64,000 bases of DNA, from NCBI RefSeq assembly GCF_017798165.1, contig NZ_CP059068.1:1984001-2048000 (forward strand), written 5' to 3'. Source of the stretch: Rhodoferax sp. AJA081-3. GTDB taxonomy: Bacteria > Pseudomonadota > Gammaproteobacteria > Burkholderiales > Burkholderiaceae_C. Shown here piece after piece: positions 55,811 through 64,000 of the stretch. The translations under genes were made by a program, and so were the position numbers. The notes beneath the pieces are model-generated. The model saw only the letters and a list, made by a program, of their open reading frames with translations. It was not told where the DNA came from and did no database searches. The stretch's first letter is position 1, and every line of letters starts with the position of its first letter.

Positions 55811-56710
55811 ATGCCAGCGCACTCCAACCTACAAACCGTAACGCAGGCAGGCCACACCAGCCTGCAGCTCAACACCCGGCACGGCACCGCCACCGTGGCA
55901 TTACACGGCGCCCACCTGTTGTCATGGATCCCGACCGGACAACGGGAGGTGTTCTGGTTATCACCAACATCACGCCCGGCGCCTGCGGCCATACGCGGTG
56001 GTGTACCCATTTGTTGGCCCTGGTTTGGCAAACAGGGCATGCCGCCGGGGGCCATGCAACACGGGCCGCTGCGCAACCTGCCATGGGAGATCAGCGCCGT
56101 ACACGCCGACAGTGCCGAGCGGGTCAGCCTCACGCTCACCCCCTGCCGCACTGCGCAAACTGCCGATGCCCTGCTGCAGTTTGCACCCCACCTGCGCGTG
56201 GCCCTGCACATCACACTGGGCGAAAACCTGGAGCAGACACTGGAGACCCACAACCACGGCACGCAAGCCTTTGTATTGACACAGGCCCTGCACAGCTATT
56301 TCGCGGTGCAGGACGTGACACAGGTGCGCCTGACCGGGCTGGAAGATCTGTGTTTTGAGGACAAGCTGCGGGGCACCACTGGCACGGTGCAACACAGCCC
56401 CTTCCAGCTCGACACCGCCTGTGATCGCATCTACCAGCACGCCACAACCAAGCCGTCGCACCACTACACACTGCATGACGACCTGTGGGCGCGGCGCATA
56501 CACATCCACACCCAGGGCAGCCAGTCGGTGGTGGTATGGAACCCCGGCGCAGACACAGCGCGCAGCATGGTGGATGTGCCCGATGCAGCCTGGAAAGACT
56601 TTTTGTGCGTGGAAGCCACCAATGCCGGACAGGACGATGGTGTCACCCTGGCGCCGGGTGGTCTACACCGCCTGACACAAACCCTGTCTGTAGAGCACCG
56701 CCCGACGTAG
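55811..56710 (+). CDS. D-hexose-6-phosphate mutarotase (YeaD-like aldose epimerase)
   Basis: 299 residues from ATG 55811, 10 bp after the chitinase-like gene. Galactose-mutarotase fold: WLSPTSRPAPAAIRGGVPIC, PWFG, HGPLRN with catalytic His, LTQALHSYFAV with the second His, VVVWNPG and CVEATNAG with the catalytic Glu. Equilibrates anomers of hexose-6-phosphates in the cytoplasm. Confidence 0.9.
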   Translation: MPAHSNLQTVTQAGHTSLQLNTRHGTATVALHGAHLLSWIPTGQREVFWLSPTSRPAPAAIRGGVPICWPWFGKQGMPPGAMQHGPLRNLPWEISAVHADSAERVSLTLTPCRTAQTADALLQFAPHLRVALHITLGENLEQTLETHNHGTQAFVLTQALHSYFAVQDVTQVRLTGLEDLCFEDKLRGTTGTVQHSPFQLDTACDRIYQHATTKPSHHYTLHDDLWARRIHIHTQGSQSVVVWNPGADTARSMVDVPDAAWKDFLCVEATNAGQDDGVTLAPGGLHRLTQTLSVEHRPT

Positions 56711-56767
56711 CACGGCTATCATCCCGGCGGTAGTCACCCGCATCCTGTGGGAACGGAAGGCAGCGCA

Positions 56768-58954
56768 TTGAAAGCATCCAAATTTCTCCTTCTGGCGGGC
56801 CTGGCTGCAGGGGTTGCCCTTTATTTTGCGTTCGACCTGGGCCGCTACCTGAGCCTGGACTACCTCAAGCGCAGCCAAACCACCCTTGCGCAACTCTATG
56901 CCGATGCACCCACAGCGGTGCGCGGCGCCTACTTTGTGCTGTACCTGGGCGTGGCTGCTTTTTCTCTGCCCGGCGCTGCCATTCTGACGCTGGCCGGTGG
57001 CGCACTCTTCGGCCTGGGCTGGGGCGTATTGCTCGCCTCGTTTGCCGCCAGCCTGGGGGCCACACTGGCGTTCCTGATGGCACGGTACGTTTTGCGTGAC
57101 AGCGTACAGGCACGTTTTGGCACCCGCCTGGCCGACATCAACCGCGGCATGGAGCGCGACGGGGCGCTGTACCTGCTGGGTTTGCGCCTGGTGCCGCTGG
57201 TACCCTTTTTTGTGATCAATCTGGCCATGGGTCTCACCAACCTGCGGGTCTGGACCTACTACTGGGTCAGCCAGTTGGGCATGCTGGCGGGCACTGTGGT
57301 GTATGTACATGCCGGCACCCAACTGGCCCACATCGCGGCGCCCCGGGATGTACTGAGCCCCGGCTTGTTGGGCGCCTTTGTACTGCTGGGCCTCTTTCCC
57401 CTGTTGGCACGCCGGCTGCTCGACGCGGTGCAACGCCGCAAGGTCTACGCCCGCTGGAAGGGCCAACGCCCCAAGACGTTTGACCGCAACCTGGTGGTGG
57501 TGGGCGCTGGTGCCGCCGGGCTGGTGTCGGCCTATATTGCCGCAGCCACCAAGGCCAAGGTCACCCTGGTAGAGGCGCACAAGATGGGCGGCGACTGCCT
57601 GAACTACGGCTGTGTGCCCAGCAAAACCCTGATCCAAAGCGCCCGGCTCGCCCACCAGATGCGCCACGCCGAACACTATGGCCTGCACAACACCACGCCG
57701 GCTTTCAGCTTCAAGGCGGTGATGCAGCGCATCCAGCAGGTGGTAGCGGCCATTCAGCCCCACGACAGTGTGGAGCGTTACACCGCGCTGGGTGTGGATG
57801 TGGTGCAGGGCCATGCCACCATCACCAGCCCCTGGACCGTGGAAATTGCGCTGGCCCATGGTGGCACGCAAATACTGACCACCCGGAGCATTGTGATTGC
57901 CGCGGGTGCCAAGCCCCTGTTGCCGCAACTGCCGGGATTGGAGACCGTGGGTTACGTCACCAGCGATACCCTGTGGGAACGTTTTGCCGAACGGGACGCC
58001 CCGCCCCAACGCCTGGTGGTGCTGGGTGGTGGCCCCATCGGTTGTGAGCTGGCACAGGCCTTTGCGCGCCTGGGCTCCGAGGTGACCCAGGTGGAAATGG
58101 CAGACCGGGTACTGGTGCGCGAAGACGAGGAGGTGTCGGCCCTGGTTGCGGCTGCGCTGCGTGCCGACGGCGTTCAACTGCTGACGGGGCACAAGGCCCT
58201 GCGTTGTGTGCAGACCGATGGCGCCGACGGACCGGTCAAGACGCTGGTCGTAGCGCATGCGGGCACCGAAATACACCTGGCCTTTGACGAACTGCTGTGC
58301 GCGGTGGGCCGTGTGGCACGCCTGGACGATTATGGACTGGAAGAACTGGGCATACCCACCGAGCGGACGGTGCAGACCAACGACTACCTGCAAACCATTT
58401 ACCCCAACATCTATGCAGCGGGTGATGTGGCAGGCCCCTACCAGCTCACCCACGCCGCAGCCCACCAGGCCTGGTACGCAACCGTGAACGCCCTGTTTGG
58501 CGACTTCAAGGCGTTCAAGCCCAATTACGCGGCCATTCCCCAGGCCACCTTTATTGACCCCGAGGTCGCACGGGTGGGCATCAACGAACAGGAAGCCCAG
58601 GCACAGGCCATCCCCTACGAAGTGACCCGCTTCGACATCGACGACCTGGACCGGCTGATCTGCGACCAGGGTGCCGACCACAAGACCCACGGTTTTGTGA
58701 AGGTACTCACCGTGCCAGGCCAAGACCGCATTCTGGGCGCGACCATTGTGGGGCCCCATGCCGCGGAGTTGCTCGCAGAATACGTGCTCGCCATGCAACA
58801 CGGCCTGGGACTGAACAAGATACTGGGCACGGTGCATACCTACCCCACCCTGGCGGAAGCCAACAAATACGCGGCGGGGGCCTGGCGGCGCGCGCACCAG
58901 CCGCAGCGCCTGCTGCTGTGGGTGGGCCGGTTCCACGCCTGGCGGCGGGGGTAG
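56768..58954 (+). CDS. Fusion: VTT/DedA-like membrane domain plus mercuric-reductase-like flavoprotein
   Basis: 728 residues from TTG 56768, 7 nt after GGAAGG; GTG 56747 has no such site. Residues about 1-225 are a TVP38/TMEM64 (VTT) membrane domain (FSLPGAAILTLAGGALFGLG, GLRLVPLVPFFVINLAMG). Residues about 240-720 are a class I pyridine-nucleotide disulfide oxidoreductase: FAD motif VVVGAGAAGLVSAYIAA, redox pair GGDCLNYGCVPSK (C-x4-C), NAD motif VVLGGGPIGCELAQAF, YAAGDVAG, and a dimerisation domain. Mercuric-ion Cys pairs at the C-terminus are absent. The substrate is unknown; it brings reductase chemistry to the membrane. Confidence 0.9.
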   Translation: MKASKFLLLAGLAAGVALYFAFDLGRYLSLDYLKRSQTTLAQLYADAPTAVRGAYFVLYLGVAAFSLPGAAILTLAGGALFGLGWGVLLASFAASLGATLAFLMARYVLRDSVQARFGTRLADINRGMERDGALYLLGLRLVPLVPFFVINLAMGLTNLRVWTYYWVSQLGMLAGTVVYVHAGTQLAHIAAPRDVLSPGLLGAFVLLGLFPLLARRLLDAVQRRKVYARWKGQRPKTFDRNLVVVGAGAAGLVSAYIAAATKAKVTLVEAHKMGGDCLNYGCVPSKTLIQSARLAHQMRHAEHYGLHNTTPAFSFKAVMQRIQQVVAAIQPHDSVERYTALGVDVVQGHATITSPWTVEIALAHGGTQILTTRSIVIAAGAKPLLPQLPGLETVGYVTSDTLWERFAERDAPPQRLVVLGGGPIGCELAQAFARLGSEVTQVEMADRVLVREDEEVSALVAAALRADGVQLLTGHKALRCVQTDGADGPVKTLVVAHAGTEIHLAFDELLCAVGRVARLDDYGLEELGIPTERTVQTNDYLQTIYPNIYAAGDVAGPYQLTHAAAHQAWYATVNALFGDFKAFKPNYAAIPQATFIDPEVARVGINEQEAQAQAIPYEVTRFDIDDLDRLICDQGADHKTHGFVKVLTVPGQDRILGATIVGPHAAELLAEYVLAMQHGLGLNKILGTVHTYPTLAEANKYAAGAWRRAHQPQRLLLWVGRFHAWRRG

Positions 58955-58980
58955 CCATTGGCCGTGAAACAATAGCGGGC

Positions 58981-60135
58981 ATGACTGCTTCTACCAGCCA
59001 CGCCGCCCCTTCCACAGTCCACGGCACCCAGAAACTGGTGTTGCTGGGTGCCGGGCCTGCCCATCTGCAGGTGCTGGCACAACTGGCGGTGCAGCCCCTG
59101 CCACAGACACAGGTGGTACTGGTAACACCCCACCCCAGCCCACTGCTCCCGGGCATGCTTGCCGATTTGGTGGCCGGACACTACACATTGGATGACTGTG
59201 CCATCCCGCTGGAACCCTTGGTGCAACGCAGTGGCATCCGCTGGATGGAGAACAGTGCCGTGGCCCTGGACATGGCCCAGCAGACCCTGCAGCTCGACGA
59301 TGGCAGCACACTGGCCTTTGACTGGTTGTCGGTGAACACCAGCCCTGTCCAGGACCGCGCCAGCATAGAACACACACTGCCCGGTGCACGCGAGCATGCC
59401 CTGTTCACACGCCCGGCCGAAGCATTTGCCGCGCTGTGGCCCCGGGTGGTTGCCATGTGTGAAGAGCGCCCTTTGCGCATCGCCGTGGTCGGCGAAGGGC
59501 CAGAAGGTGTCGAGCTGGCACTGGCAGCACGCCACCGCCTTCCCACCGCTGCCGTCACCCTGGTGTGTGGCCCCACCGCACCGGGTGCCCTGTACGCGCC
59601 CCTGGTGCAGGACCGTCTGCTCCGCCTACTCAAGCAGCGCGGGGTGACGGTGCTGCAGGATGTGGCCAAGTCGCTGCATGACGGCAATGTGCAATTGGGA
59701 TGTGGCGCAGAGCTGGCCTGCGATGTTCCGATCTTGGCTGCCACCCCCACGCCGCCCCTTTGGTTAGCAGACAGCGGCCTGGCGCTAGACCCAGCGGGAT
59801 TTCCCGCCGTCGATGTGTACCAGCGCTCCACCAGCCACAGCCGGGTATTTGCCATCGGTGGTGGCGAAGCCCAGACCGCGCACACTAGCGCAACGGCCAA
59901 TGAACGGGACCTGCATGACGGTGCGGCCCTGGCCCACAACCTGGCCAGCGCCATGGCCGGCACGGCGCTCAAACCCCACCCGACAGCGGGCCCCGCCTGG
60001 CGCATTCTGTCCGGCGGCGGCCGGTATGCGGTGGGGAGCTGGCGCGGCTTCAGCGCACAGGGGCGCTGGGTATGGTGGCTCAAAAACTGGAGAGACCGCC
60101 GCCTGGTCGCCCGCTGTATGCGGGCCGGTGCGTAA
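58981..60135 (+). CDS. FAD/NAD(P)-dependent oxidoreductase (NDH-2-like)
   Basis: 384 residues from ATG 58981. FAD-binding LVLLGAGPAHLQVLAQLA, second dinucleotide fold IAVVGEGPEGVELALAA and late VFAIGGGEA, as in type II NADH dehydrogenases and the FAD domain fused to SelD in some bacteria. No redox-active Cys pair. It is 26 bp downstream of the VTT-reductase fusion, so the two may work in one membrane-associated electron path. Confidence 0.8.
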   Translation: MTASTSHAAPSTVHGTQKLVLLGAGPAHLQVLAQLAVQPLPQTQVVLVTPHPSPLLPGMLADLVAGHYTLDDCAIPLEPLVQRSGIRWMENSAVALDMAQQTLQLDDGSTLAFDWLSVNTSPVQDRASIEHTLPGAREHALFTRPAEAFAALWPRVVAMCEERPLRIAVVGEGPEGVELALAARHRLPTAAVTLVCGPTAPGALYAPLVQDRLLRLLKQRGVTVLQDVAKSLHDGNVQLGCGAELACDVPILAATPTPPLWLADSGLALDPAGFPAVDVYQRSTSHSRVFAIGGGEAQTAHTSATANERDLHDGAALAHNLASAMAGTALKPHPTAGPAWRILSGGGRYAVGSWRGFSAQGRWVWWLKNWRDRRLVARCMRAGA

Positions 60136-60233
60136 CCACCACAACCATGGGGGTAACGGACCGCTGCGTTGACCTATATTAAGAAGCACTTTCCATAAAG
60201 CGGTATGGTCGGGCCAATCTGTATCCATTCACC

Positions 60234-62135
60234 ATGTTCAAAACATCCCCGCGCTCTGGTTCCCTGTCCGTCAAGCTGGTCCGTATTGGCGCGTTCCTGT
60301 TGGCGCTGGCCCTGTTGTCCATCGGGCTGACGCTGTTCGTTACCTGGAAACTCGAAGGTGGTGCCGCATCGGTCAACGAGGCCGGGCGCATGCGTATGCA
60401 AACCTGGCGCATGACCAGCGAAATCCAGGCCCAGGTCGCACTGGACCTGCGGCGTGCCCACATCGAAGAATTCGACCATGCGCTGGCGCTGCTGGAAAGT
60501 GGCGACCCATCCCGCCCGCTGTTCGTACCGTGGAACGACCGGGTGCGGGAGCGGTTTGAGGAAGTCAAGGCGCTGTGGACCACCCAAAAGGCGACCCGCC
60601 TGTCCGGCGCCGAGGTGCACCCGGACGAATTGATCGCCTCCACCAACGCCATTGTGTCGGCCATCAACGCCCTGGTGGACGCCATCGAACACGAGCTGTC
60701 CAAGCTCACTGCCGTGCTCAACCTGTTCCAGTTTCTGATGATGGTGCTGGCTATCTTTGCCGCCGTGGTCATGCTCTACACGGGTTACCTGTATGTCATC
60801 AACCCGCTGGAGCAATTGCAGAAGGGCCTGCACCAGGTGGAAGAAGGCAATTTCAAGGCCCGCATCGAGGTCGACAGCAAGGACGAATTTGGCCTGGTGG
60901 CACAAGGCTTCAACGGCATGGCCGTGCGCCTGCAGGACATGGTGGACGGTCTGGAGGAACAGGTGCGCACCAAGACCCAGCACATTGAGGCGCAACGCGC
61001 GCGCCTGGAAACCCTGTACGACTTCAGCGCCTTCCTGGCACGCGTGAACTCGATAGAAGAGATGTCACGCGGCTTTGCCCAGCGCCTGCGGGTGGTGATG
61101 GGTGCAGACGCCGTGACCGTGCGCTGGTCCGACGAGGCCAACCAGCGTTACCTGATGCTGGCGTCCGACTGTTTTCCACACGACATGCTGGAGGAAGAAC
61201 GCAGCCTGCTGGCCGGGGCCTGTGCCTGCGGCAGCCTGCAACAGGAAGCCCGCACACGGGTCATACCCATACACAGCGACCAGGCCGCGCCCATGCGCCA
61301 CTGCGCCAAGGCAGGTTACGAAAGCCTGGTGAGTGTGCCCATACGCCTGCAGAGCCGCCTGATCGGCGAGATCGACCTGTTCTACCGCAAGACGGTAGAA
61401 CTGTCCAAAGACGAAGAGGTGCTGCTGGATGCCCTGGCCAGCCACCTGGCCAGCGCACTGGAGGGGCTGCGTGCCTCGGCCCTGGAGCGCGAAGCCGCGG
61501 TCAGTGAAGAGCGTGCCCTGCTGGCCCGCGAACTGCATGACTCCATCGCCCAGTCACTGGCCTTCTTGAAAATACAGGTACAGCTGCTGCGCAGCGCAGC
61601 CGACAAGGCGCAGGGCCCGCAAATGCAGGTGGCGCTGGATGAACTGGACGCTGGTTTGAAAGAAAGCATAGGCGACGTGCGTGAGCTGCTGGTGCACTTC
61701 CGCACCCGCACCAACACGGACGACATTGAAGGTGCGCTGCAGGAAACCCTGCAGAAATTCCGCCACCAGACCGGCCTGCATACCGAGCTGAAAGTCACCG
61801 GCACTGGCCTGCCCCTGCCCTCCGACGTGCAGGTGCAGGTGTTGCATGTGGTGCAAGAGGCCTTGTCGAATGTGCGCAAACATGCCAAGGCCACTCTGGT
61901 TGAACTGGTCGTGGAAAAAGACCAGTTTTGGACCTTCACCGTACAGGACAATGGCGTGGGTTTTTCCCCGGAGGCCGTGTACGGCAGCCAGCATGTGGGA
62001 CAACACATCATGCAGGAGCGTGCCAGGGCCATTGGTGCCACCGTGCGTGTGGTCTCCAGCCCCGGCCAGGGCACCCGTGTGTTATTGCGCCTGCCCGAAC
62101 ACCCGGTGACCACCCCCAACGCTCTCGCCTTGTAG
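60234..62135 (+). CDS. narX: Nitrate/nitrite sensor histidine kinase NarX
   Basis: 633 residues. A transmembrane helix (about 16-38), a periplasmic domain opening with the nitrate-binding P-box (SVNEAGRMRMQTWRMT), a second helix (about 160-185), HAMP, a GAF-like region with clustered cysteines (AGACACGS), then the HisKA_3 motif ARELHDSIAQSLAFLKIQ and a HATPase domain (EALSNVRKHAKA, DNGVGF). Senses nitrate/nitrite and phosphorylates NarL, whose gene starts 17 bp later. A weak FNR-like site (TTGAC-N4-ATTAA) lies at 60169-60182. Confidence 0.95.
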   Translation: MFKTSPRSGSLSVKLVRIGAFLLALALLSIGLTLFVTWKLEGGAASVNEAGRMRMQTWRMTSEIQAQVALDLRRAHIEEFDHALALLESGDPSRPLFVPWNDRVRERFEEVKALWTTQKATRLSGAEVHPDELIASTNAIVSAINALVDAIEHELSKLTAVLNLFQFLMMVLAIFAAVVMLYTGYLYVINPLEQLQKGLHQVEEGNFKARIEVDSKDEFGLVAQGFNGMAVRLQDMVDGLEEQVRTKTQHIEAQRARLETLYDFSAFLARVNSIEEMSRGFAQRLRVVMGADAVTVRWSDEANQRYLMLASDCFPHDMLEEERSLLAGACACGSLQQEARTRVIPIHSDQAAPMRHCAKAGYESLVSVPIRLQSRLIGEIDLFYRKTVELSKDEEVLLDALASHLASALEGLRASALEREAAVSEERALLARELHDSIAQSLAFLKIQVQLLRSAADKAQGPQMQVALDELDAGLKESIGDVRELLVHFRTRTNTDDIEGALQETLQKFRHQTGLHTELKVTGTGLPLPSDVQVQVLHVVQEALSNVRKHAKATLVELVVEKDQFWTFTVQDNGVGFSPEAVYGSQHVGQHIMQERARAIGATVRVVSSPGQGTRVLLRLPEHPVTTPNALAL

Positions 62136-62152
62136 ACCTGTTTAAGAACACC

Positions 62153-62833
62153 ATGAGCCTCATCCAATTGCTGGTGGTCGACGACCACAACCTCTTTCGC
62201 CGCGGCCTGATCGCCCTGCTCAAGCAAGATGGGCGTTTTGACGTGGTGGGCGAAGCCGGCGACCTGGGCCAGGCCCTGCGCTGTGCAGGCCAGATTCAGC
62301 CGGACCTGATCCTGCTGGACAACCACTTGCCCGGCGTGCGCGGTGTGGACGGCATTGGTGCACTCAAACAGGCCTTTGCCAACGCGCGCATCCTCATGCT
62401 CACCGTGAGTGAAAACGAGGAAGACCTGGCCACTGCCATGCAGGCCGGTGCCGACGGGTATCTGCTGAAAACCGTGGAGTCCGACCAGCTGTGCCAGGCA
62501 ATTGTGCGGGTGCTGGCGGGTGAACCGGTGATCAGCCCCGAAATGATGACCAAGTTTGTGGCCGCCTTCCGCACCAAGCCCCAGTCCCCTTCACCGCCCG
62601 AAACCCTGGCCCCGCTCACCGCGCCACCCCCCAGCCTGGAGGAGACCCTGTCGGCCCGTGAGCGCGAGATTTTGCTGCTGGTAGCCCATGGCGACAGCAA
62701 CAAGGTGATCGCCCGCCAGCTCGACATTGCCGAGACCACGGTCAAGGTGCATGTACAGGGCATCCTGCGCAAATTGCAACTCAGCTCCCGGGTGCAGGCG
62801 GCCGTATACGCGGCGGCCCACGGCCTGGTTTGA
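62153..62833 (+). CDS. narL: Nitrate/nitrite response regulator NarL
   Basis: 226 residues from ATG 62153. Receiver domain (LLVVDDHNLFRRGL, phospho-Asp in LILLDNHLPGV, Lys in YLLKTVES), a Pro-rich linker, then a LuxR-type helix-turn-helix (LSAREREILLLVAHGDSNKV, ETTVKVHVQGIL). Phospho-NarL binds TACYNMT heptamers; two such sites precede narK. The stop codon sits inside a perfect FNR box. Confidence 0.95.
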   Translation: MSLIQLLVVDDHNLFRRGLIALLKQDGRFDVVGEAGDLGQALRCAGQIQPDLILLDNHLPGVRGVDGIGALKQAFANARILMLTVSENEEDLATAMQAGADGYLLKTVESDQLCQAIVRVLAGEPVISPEMMTKFVAAFRTKPQSPSPPETLAPLTAPPPSLEETLSAREREILLLVAHGDSNKVIARQLDIAETTVKVHVQGILRKLQLSSRVQAAVYAAAHGLV

Positions 62834-62843
62834 TCCAGATCAA
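62830..62843. promoter_or_regulatory. Perfect FNR/Anr box upstream of narK
   Basis: TTGAT-CCAG-ATCAA matches the FNR consensus in all ten fixed positions. It overlaps the narL stop codon (62831-62833) and lies about 150 bp before narK. Centred at 62836.5, a class II promoter would start near 62878. Confidence 0.8.
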
Positions 62844-62867
62844 GTGAACGCCGGATAGGGCGGCGGC

Positions 62868-62919
62868 TACTCCTTTAGAACTAGGTCGTTCTCAACCCAT
62901 CTAGTTCCTCAGAGGGGTA
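62868..62919. promoter_or_regulatory. Candidate NarL heptamers before narK
   Basis: TACTCCT (62868-62874) and, inverted, AGGGGTA (62913-62919) both fit TACYNMT. Between them AACTAG (62879) and CTAGTT (62901) form another inverted pair. The arrangement with an upstream FNR box is typical of nitrate-induced anaerobic genes. Confidence 0.45.
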
Positions 62920-62993
62920 CACCCTGTGCCAATGGTGGATGTTCAATCCACCCGCAAACGCCGACAGTTGTTCCATCCCCAAGGAGATGGAAT

Positions 62994-64000
62994 ATGGCCT
63001 CTGATTTAAGCAACGCAAGAAAAGCCTGGTCGGTACTGATCGTCAGCACACTGGCATTCACGGTGTGCTTCATGGTGTGGATGATGTTTGGCGTGATCGG
63101 CATCCCGATCAAGAAACTGCTCAACCTCAACTCCACCGAGTTCGGCCTGCTGATGGCCACTCCGGTGCTCACGGGCTCCCTGATCCGCGTACCACTGGGC
63201 ATCTGGACCGACCGCTTTGGCGGGCGCATCGTCATGGCCATCCTGATGGCCGTTACCGTACCCGCCATCTGGATGATGGGTTACGCCACCGAATACTGGC
63301 ACTTCCTGACCATTGGCCTGTTTGTGGGCCTGGCCGGCGGCTCCTTTTCGGTGGGCACACCCTATGTGGCGCGCTGGTTCCCCAAGAACAAACAGGGCAC
63401 GGCCATGGGCATTTACGGCGCCGGCAACTCGGGTTCTGCGGTCAACAAGTTTGTGGCCCCCGTGATCTTGGTGGCCTTTGGCTGGACCATGGTGCCCCAG
63501 GTGTACGCCGCCATCATGCTGGGCACGCTGGTGCTGTTCTGGATGTTCAGCCACAGCGACGCAACCCACCTGGTACCCAACACGGTCAGCTTCCGCGACC
63601 AGCTCAAGGCGTTAAAAGACCCCAAGGTCATCAAGTACTGCCAGTACTACAGCATTGTGTTTGGTGGCTACGTGGCGCTGGCCCTGTGGATGGTGCAGTA
63701 CTACGTGGGCGAGTTTGGCCTGGACATCCGGGTGGCGGCCCTGCTGGCGGCCTGTTTCTCGCTGCCCGGCGGTGTACTGCGCGCCTTTGGCGGCATGTTG
63801 TCGGACAAATACGGCGCCCACAGCGTGACATGGTGGGTGTTGTGGGTGAGCTGGATCTGCCTGTTCCTGCTGTCTTACCCCCAGACCGATTTCACGGTGA
63901 TGACGGTCAATGGCCCCGCCACCTTCCACATCGGCCTGAACGTCTACACCTTCACCGCGCTGATGTTCATCCTGGGCATTGCCTGGGCGTTCGGCAAGGC
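62994..64000 (+). CDS. narK: Nitrate/nitrite transporter NarK, 3' end outside window
   Basis: Open from ATG 62994 to the right edge (335 codons, no stop). AAGGAG stands 7 nt before the start. Major-facilitator helices with the nitrate-porter signatures GLAGGSFSVGTPYVARWFP and GIYGAGNSGSAVNKFVAP, and substrate-binding Arg in SLIRVPLGIWTDRFGG. Moves nitrate in and/or nitrite out across the inner membrane. Controlled in all likelihood by FNR and NarL through the sites at 62830-62919. Confidence 0.95.
   Translation, partial: MASDLSNARKAWSVLIVSTLAFTVCFMVWMMFGVIGIPIKKLLNLNSTEFGLLMATPVLTGSLIRVPLGIWTDRFGGRIVMAILMAVTVPAIWMMGYATEYWHFLTIGLFVGLAGGSFSVGTPYVARWFPKNKQGTAMGIYGAGNSGSAVNKFVAPVILVAFGWTMVPQVYAAIMLGTLVLFWMFSHSDATHLVPNTVSFRDQLKALKDPKVIKYCQYYSIVFGGYVALALWMVQYYVGEFGLDIRVAALLAACFSLPGGVLRAFGGMLSDKYGAHSVTWWVLWVSWICLFLLSYPQTDFTVMTVNGPATFHIGLNVYTFTALMFILGIAWAFGK

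Noticed and set aside
56663..58972. 769-codon minus-strand frame antisense to the VTT-reductase fusion
   Set aside because: His/Gln/Gly-rich shadow produced by GC-biased codons on the opposite strand; the plus strand has clear domains.

Overview
The window looks like chromosome of a betaproteobacterium of the Burkholderiales, most likely family Comamonadaceae and Rhodoferax- or Polaromonas-like. Supporting signs are the high GC with strong third-position bias, the gene neighbourhoods (mutM / TPR protein / lolB / ispE / tRNA-Gln / prs / rplY / pth; coaD-rsmD-ftsY; hrcA-nadK-recN-rapZ-mutY), the narXL-narK cluster, and two dispersed intergenic repeat families of a kind I associate with this family. 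The genus is an inference; no rRNA gene is present to settle it.

Layout. 1-5.4 kb: end of a GGDEF-EAL gene, a response regulator, a secreted NHL-repeat protein and a membrane J-like protein. 5.47-17.65 kb: a tRNA-CAU gene used as attachment site by a roughly 12 kb integrated element bounded by perfect 58-bp direct repeats. On the minus strand at its left end the element carries an AT-rich cargo: a P-loop ATPase with zinc ribbon overlapping by 4 bp a HEPN-type protein with an R-x4-H ribonuclease motif, plus a secreted protein. On the plus strand it carries a string of small unrecognised genes, a 600-bp non-coding block containing rRNA-leader-like signals, a VapE/VirE-family helicase and a tyrosine integrase. 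No capsid, tail, terminase or conjugation genes are visible, so it resembles a phage satellite or minimal integrative element.

17.8-45.1 kb is ordinary chromosome: hrcA, nadK, recN, rapZ, mutY, a dynamin-like GTPase, mutM, a TPR protein, lolB, ispE, tRNA-Gln, prs, rplY, pth, a cNMP-EAL protein, ferredoxin, UspA, coaD, rsmD, a membrane PAS-GGDEF-EAL protein, ftsY, a strictosidine-synthase-like protein, a DUF1569-like protein, an esterase and a YegD-type Hsp70. 45.1-46.3 kb is a small accessory patch: a BrnT/BrnA toxin-antitoxin pair with a palindromic operator, a decayed restriction/helicase fragment and repeats.

46.3-56.7 kb holds a Rieske protein and then an amino-sugar catabolism cluster: BadF/BcrA-type kinase, GntR/UTRA regulator, nagA, SIS-domain deaminase, GH3 hexosaminidase, AmpG-like permease, GH16-like and GH18-like secreted enzymes and a hexose-phosphate mutarotase. 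Together they could take chitin or murein fragments to fructose-6-phosphate. 56.7-64.0 kb holds a VTT-domain/flavin disulfide reductase fusion, a second flavoprotein, and the nitrate-sensing narX-narL pair followed by a perfect FNR box and narK, which runs off the right edge.

The strongest candidates for new biology are the ATPase-HEPN pair in the tRNA-borne element, the rRNA-leader mimic in the same element, and a short dispersed repeat that has supplied the signal-peptide region of two neighbouring proteins (LolB and a DUF4124-like protein).
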